Below the pieces are notes generated by a model. The model worked only from the letters and a program-made list of their open reading frames with translations, had not been told where the DNA came from and did no database searches. This document shows positions 11,576 through 13,825 of a DNA stretch of 13,825 nucleotides, one piece after another. The stretch is from assembly GCA_903924185.1 (NCBI GenBank), contig CAIYAN010000326.1:1-13825 (forward strand), written 5' to 3'. The position numbers and the translations under genes are program-made. The DNA is from an uncultured Opitutia bacterium (GTDB taxonomy: Bacteria; Verrucomicrobiota; Verrucomicrobiia; Opitutales; UBA953). How positions within the stretch are numbered: the stretch's first letter is position 1; each line of letters begins with the position of its first letter.

Positions 11576-13825
11576 TTAGACGACTTTGTAGCGCTCGCGC
11601 AGGCGCTGGCGGAGCACTTCCGCGAGGGTGTTAATGACGAAAGTAAGCAAGAAAAGGCAGCACGCCCCCAGGAAGAGCGCACGGTAATGCGTATGGCCAG
11701 CAGCCGCTTCGGGCAGTTCGACGGCAATGTTGGCGGATAAAGTCCGCATGCCGCTGAAAGGATTAGCTTCCATGACTGCCGTATTACCGGTCGCCATGAC
11801 GACGATCATGGTCTCGCCGATGGCGCGACCAAAACCGATCATGACGCCAGAGACGATACCCGAGATGGCGGTCGGGACGACAACGCTCCACACGGTCTGC
11901 CAGCGACTAGCCCCCAGAGCCAAGGAGCCGGAGATTAGCGAGTTCGGGACATTGGAAAGCGCATCTTCGGCAATCGTAAAGACGATTGGGATGACGGCGA
12001 AGCCCATCACGAAGCCCACAACCAGCGAGTTACGCGAGTCGTAGGTCTCTCCGGTCGTCTGTCGCCACCACTCCCGGAAGTCAGCGATGGGGAGGCCCGA
12101 CGCCGAATCCTTCACAGTGAACAATAGGGACTCTACCAACGGACCCGCTTGCCAAGCGCCCCAAGCGCATAAAGCAAGGAAAGGCAGAAGCCAGACGAAC
12201 TCCATCCCAGGCTTGACCTGACGACGCAGAAACTGCGGAAGGGCTGACCACAAGAACCCAGCGAACAAGGCAGCGGGCGCCAAAACGCCGATGGCACAGA
12301 AAAGCGAGACCAGACGGGGGTCAACCAACGGCGCCAGCCAGAGACCCGCGAGGAAGCCCAAGACAACCGAGGGCAAGGAAGCCATGATTTCCATCACGGG
12401 CTTGATTACCTGGCGATACTCCGGGCGAAGGAACTGTGAAACGTAGATGGCCGCTGTCAGGGCGATCGGCAAAGCGAAGAGCAGCGCGTAGATGGTACCT
12501 TTCACTGTGCCGTAGAAAAGCGGCACCAGCGAATACTTCGCTTCGAACTCATCGGAGCCCGCGCTCGACTGCCAAGTGTAAGCCGGTTCGGTTGCCCCTT
12601 CATACCAGATTTTACCGAAAAAGGCGCCCCAGGACGACTCGGGGTGGTGGTCAACAATCGTCCAGCGATGCAAGCGACCATCGACGGAAAGCGCTGTGCA
12701 GCGGTCGTAATTGCCAGCGAAGGCCACCTGAACAATCTTGGCCTGAGGAGCGGGACCTTCCCAGCGTAGAGAACCCGTCGTCATATTGCGAATCTGCACC
12801 TTGCCGCCGGCAACCGCCAGGTAACACTTATTCCCCTCAGCCGCATAGATACCTTCACCGGCTCCAGCCAACTTCTCACCCTCGTGAATCTTGCCCCAGC
12901 GGCGTAAGCTCTTCCCGTCGGGTTGTAACTGCGGATACATCGACCAGACTTGTTCTTCGCCGGTACGGCTCACAAAGACGACCGAAACATTACCGAAAAT
13001 CAGCCCCGCAGCGGAAACCGCCGAATCGGCCGAGTCCTTGAACGGCTTAAAAGCCTGCAGGAATGCAAAAGTCGTCCCATCGTCCGTGTACGTCCGCACT
13101 TCCCCGGTTTTATCAACCACCAAGAGGGCTTCCGCCGTGGAAGGGAGGAGGACCTTATCGACCGAGGGAGCATCGGCTGCGACCACGAACGGGGCGCTAG
13201 CCGTGATCTTGGCCTTGCCACCGAGGCCCTTACGCTCGGTCAAGCGCACCGCCGTTAGCAAAGGCTTACCAGCCAGTTCCTGACGGACCAGCACCAACCG
13301 AGCCTGCAGACTCTTCGCGTTCCAAACCTCGAGACAGGGCAAACCCGCTTGCCCCACCTGCAAGGACTCAAGGGCCGTAACGAGCGGCTCGACGGTGCGC
13401 TTGCCTGCCGCATCGAAAGTGGAACGGTAGGTAACCTTTAGTTCTTGGACGGCCCCATCGGAAAGGCCGAGAAATACCTGTCCAAGGCGCGGGTAGCTCC
13501 GGACCGCGGTCACTTGACGCCCACCGAGCGAGGGAGCCCATTCCAGAACCTTGGAACCGTCCTTAGCACGCTGGAACTGGACCGTGCCGTCTGCGAGGAC
13601 CACATACGGCAACTCACCGTATTCATCTTCCCCAAAGGCCGCAGCGGTGGTTGGCACAACGAGTGCACCGACCGGGGTGACATTAGCTCCCGTAAAAAGT
13701 GGAAAGACCTGGAAGATTAAGAAGGCCAACATACCGAAGACCGCTAACACGACACCAACCCCACCGACCCGAATGACGCGGCCCATCCATCGATCAGTAG
13801 CCAAGGTCCAAGGGCTAACCGTGAA
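11576..13825 (-). CDS. pstC: Phosphate ABC transporter permease PstC, long form; 5' end beyond the window
   Basis: Inner-membrane partner of PstA, more than twice the length of E. coli PstC. The frame stays open to the right edge (seven further codons, FTVSPWT, before a TTG at 13804), so the true start may lie outside; ATG at 13786 is the only internal ATG start near the N-terminus. Numbering from the TTG, one helix lies at about 12-36, then a large polar region at 40-425 of repeated beta-rich segments (for example YVVLADGTVQF, VFLGLSDGAVQ, ALSVDGRLHRW), reminiscent of a beta-propeller and probably periplasmic. The permease core follows, with helices from about 428 on, an extra hydrophobic pair near 500-560, and the EAA loop EDALSNVPNSLISGSLALGA at 613-632, then GRAIGETM. 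Long PstC forms are known in gammaproteobacteria. A pstS gene would be expected upstream, outside the window. Confidence 0.92.
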   Translation of the reverse strand, partial: FTVSPWTLATDRWMGRVIRVGGVGVVLAVFGMLAFLIFQVFPLFTGANVTPVGALVVPTTAAAFGEDEYGELPYVVLADGTVQFQRAKDGSKVLEWAPSLGGRQVTAVRSYPRLGQVFLGLSDGAVQELKVTYRSTFDAAGKRTVEPLVTALESLQVGQAGLPCLEVWNAKSLQARLVLVRQELAGKPLLTAVRLTERKGLGGKAKITASAPFVVAADAPSVDKVLLPSTAEALLVVDKTGEVRTYTDDGTTFAFLQAFKPFKDSADSAVSAAGLIFGNVSVVFVSRTGEEQVWSMYPQLQPDGKSLRRWGKIHEGEKLAGAGEGIYAAEGNKCYLAVAGGKVQIRNMTTGSLRWEGPAPQAKIVQVAFAGNYDRCTALSVDGRLHRWTIVDHHPESSWGAFFGKIWYEGATEPAYTWQSSAGSDEFEAKYSLVPLFYGTVKGTIYALLFALPIALTAAIYVSQFLRPEYRQVIKPVMEIMASLPSVVLGFLAGLWLAPLVDPRLVSLFCAIGVLAPAALFAGFLWSALPQFLRRQVKPGMEFVWLLPFLALCAWGAWQAGPLVESLLFTVKDSASGLPIADFREWWRQTTGETYDSRNSLVVGFVMGFAVIPIVFTIAEDALSNVPNSLISGSLALGASRWQTVWSVVVPTAISGIVSGVMIGFGRAIGETMIVVMATGNTAVMEANPFSGMRTLSANIAVELPEAAAGHTHYRALFLGACCLFLLTFVINTLAEVLRQRLRERYKVV

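Overview
The window looks like a high-G+C chromosomal stretch of a Verrucomicrobiota bacterium, most likely in or near Opitutae. This is an inference from several signs: secreted DUF1080 (3-keto-disaccharide hydrolase family) proteins, long forms of PstC and PstA, a Phage_holin_4_2-type small membrane protein, and a near absence of Shine-Dalgarno sequences before otherwise clear genes. No rRNA, tRNA, CRISPR array, insertion sequence or prophage is visible, and no gap between genes exceeds about 300 bases.

Left part (1-3713, plus strand): a secreted alpha/beta-hydrolase esterase (78-905) is followed closely by a secreted DUF1080 protein (950-1924). Next comes a cytoplasmic PhnP-like metallo-beta-lactamase-fold hydrolase (2040-2831), then a second, shorter secreted DUF1080 protein (2895-3548). 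The esterase and the two DUF1080 proteins suggest extracytoplasmic breakdown of modified sugars or glycosides. Both larger intergenic gaps carry hairpins, and they share a short sequence module.

Middle (3714-6598): the signal recognition particle GTPase Ffh (GTG start, Gly-rich tail), a YqaB-like HAD phosphatase, then a HigBA toxin-antitoxin pair. The higBA promoter has a consensus -35 and is bracketed by two palindromic operators that share an 11-base sequence. A perfect 12-bp hairpin separates higA from the convergent aminotransferase gene.

Right part (6599-13825, minus strand): an aspartate/prephenate-type aminotransferase, a small multi-pass membrane protein, and the phosphate-uptake operon read pstC-pstA-pstB-phoU. 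PstC and PstA are far longer than the E. coli proteins, because each has a large extracytoplasmic insert after its first membrane segment. pstC runs off the right edge in an open frame; no pstS or pho regulator is in the window.

Most genes are ordinary housekeeping or transport genes. The most informative non-standard signals are the higBA double operator, the PstC/PstA inserts, the repeated intergenic module, and promoter placements that imply leaderless or nearly leaderless mRNAs.
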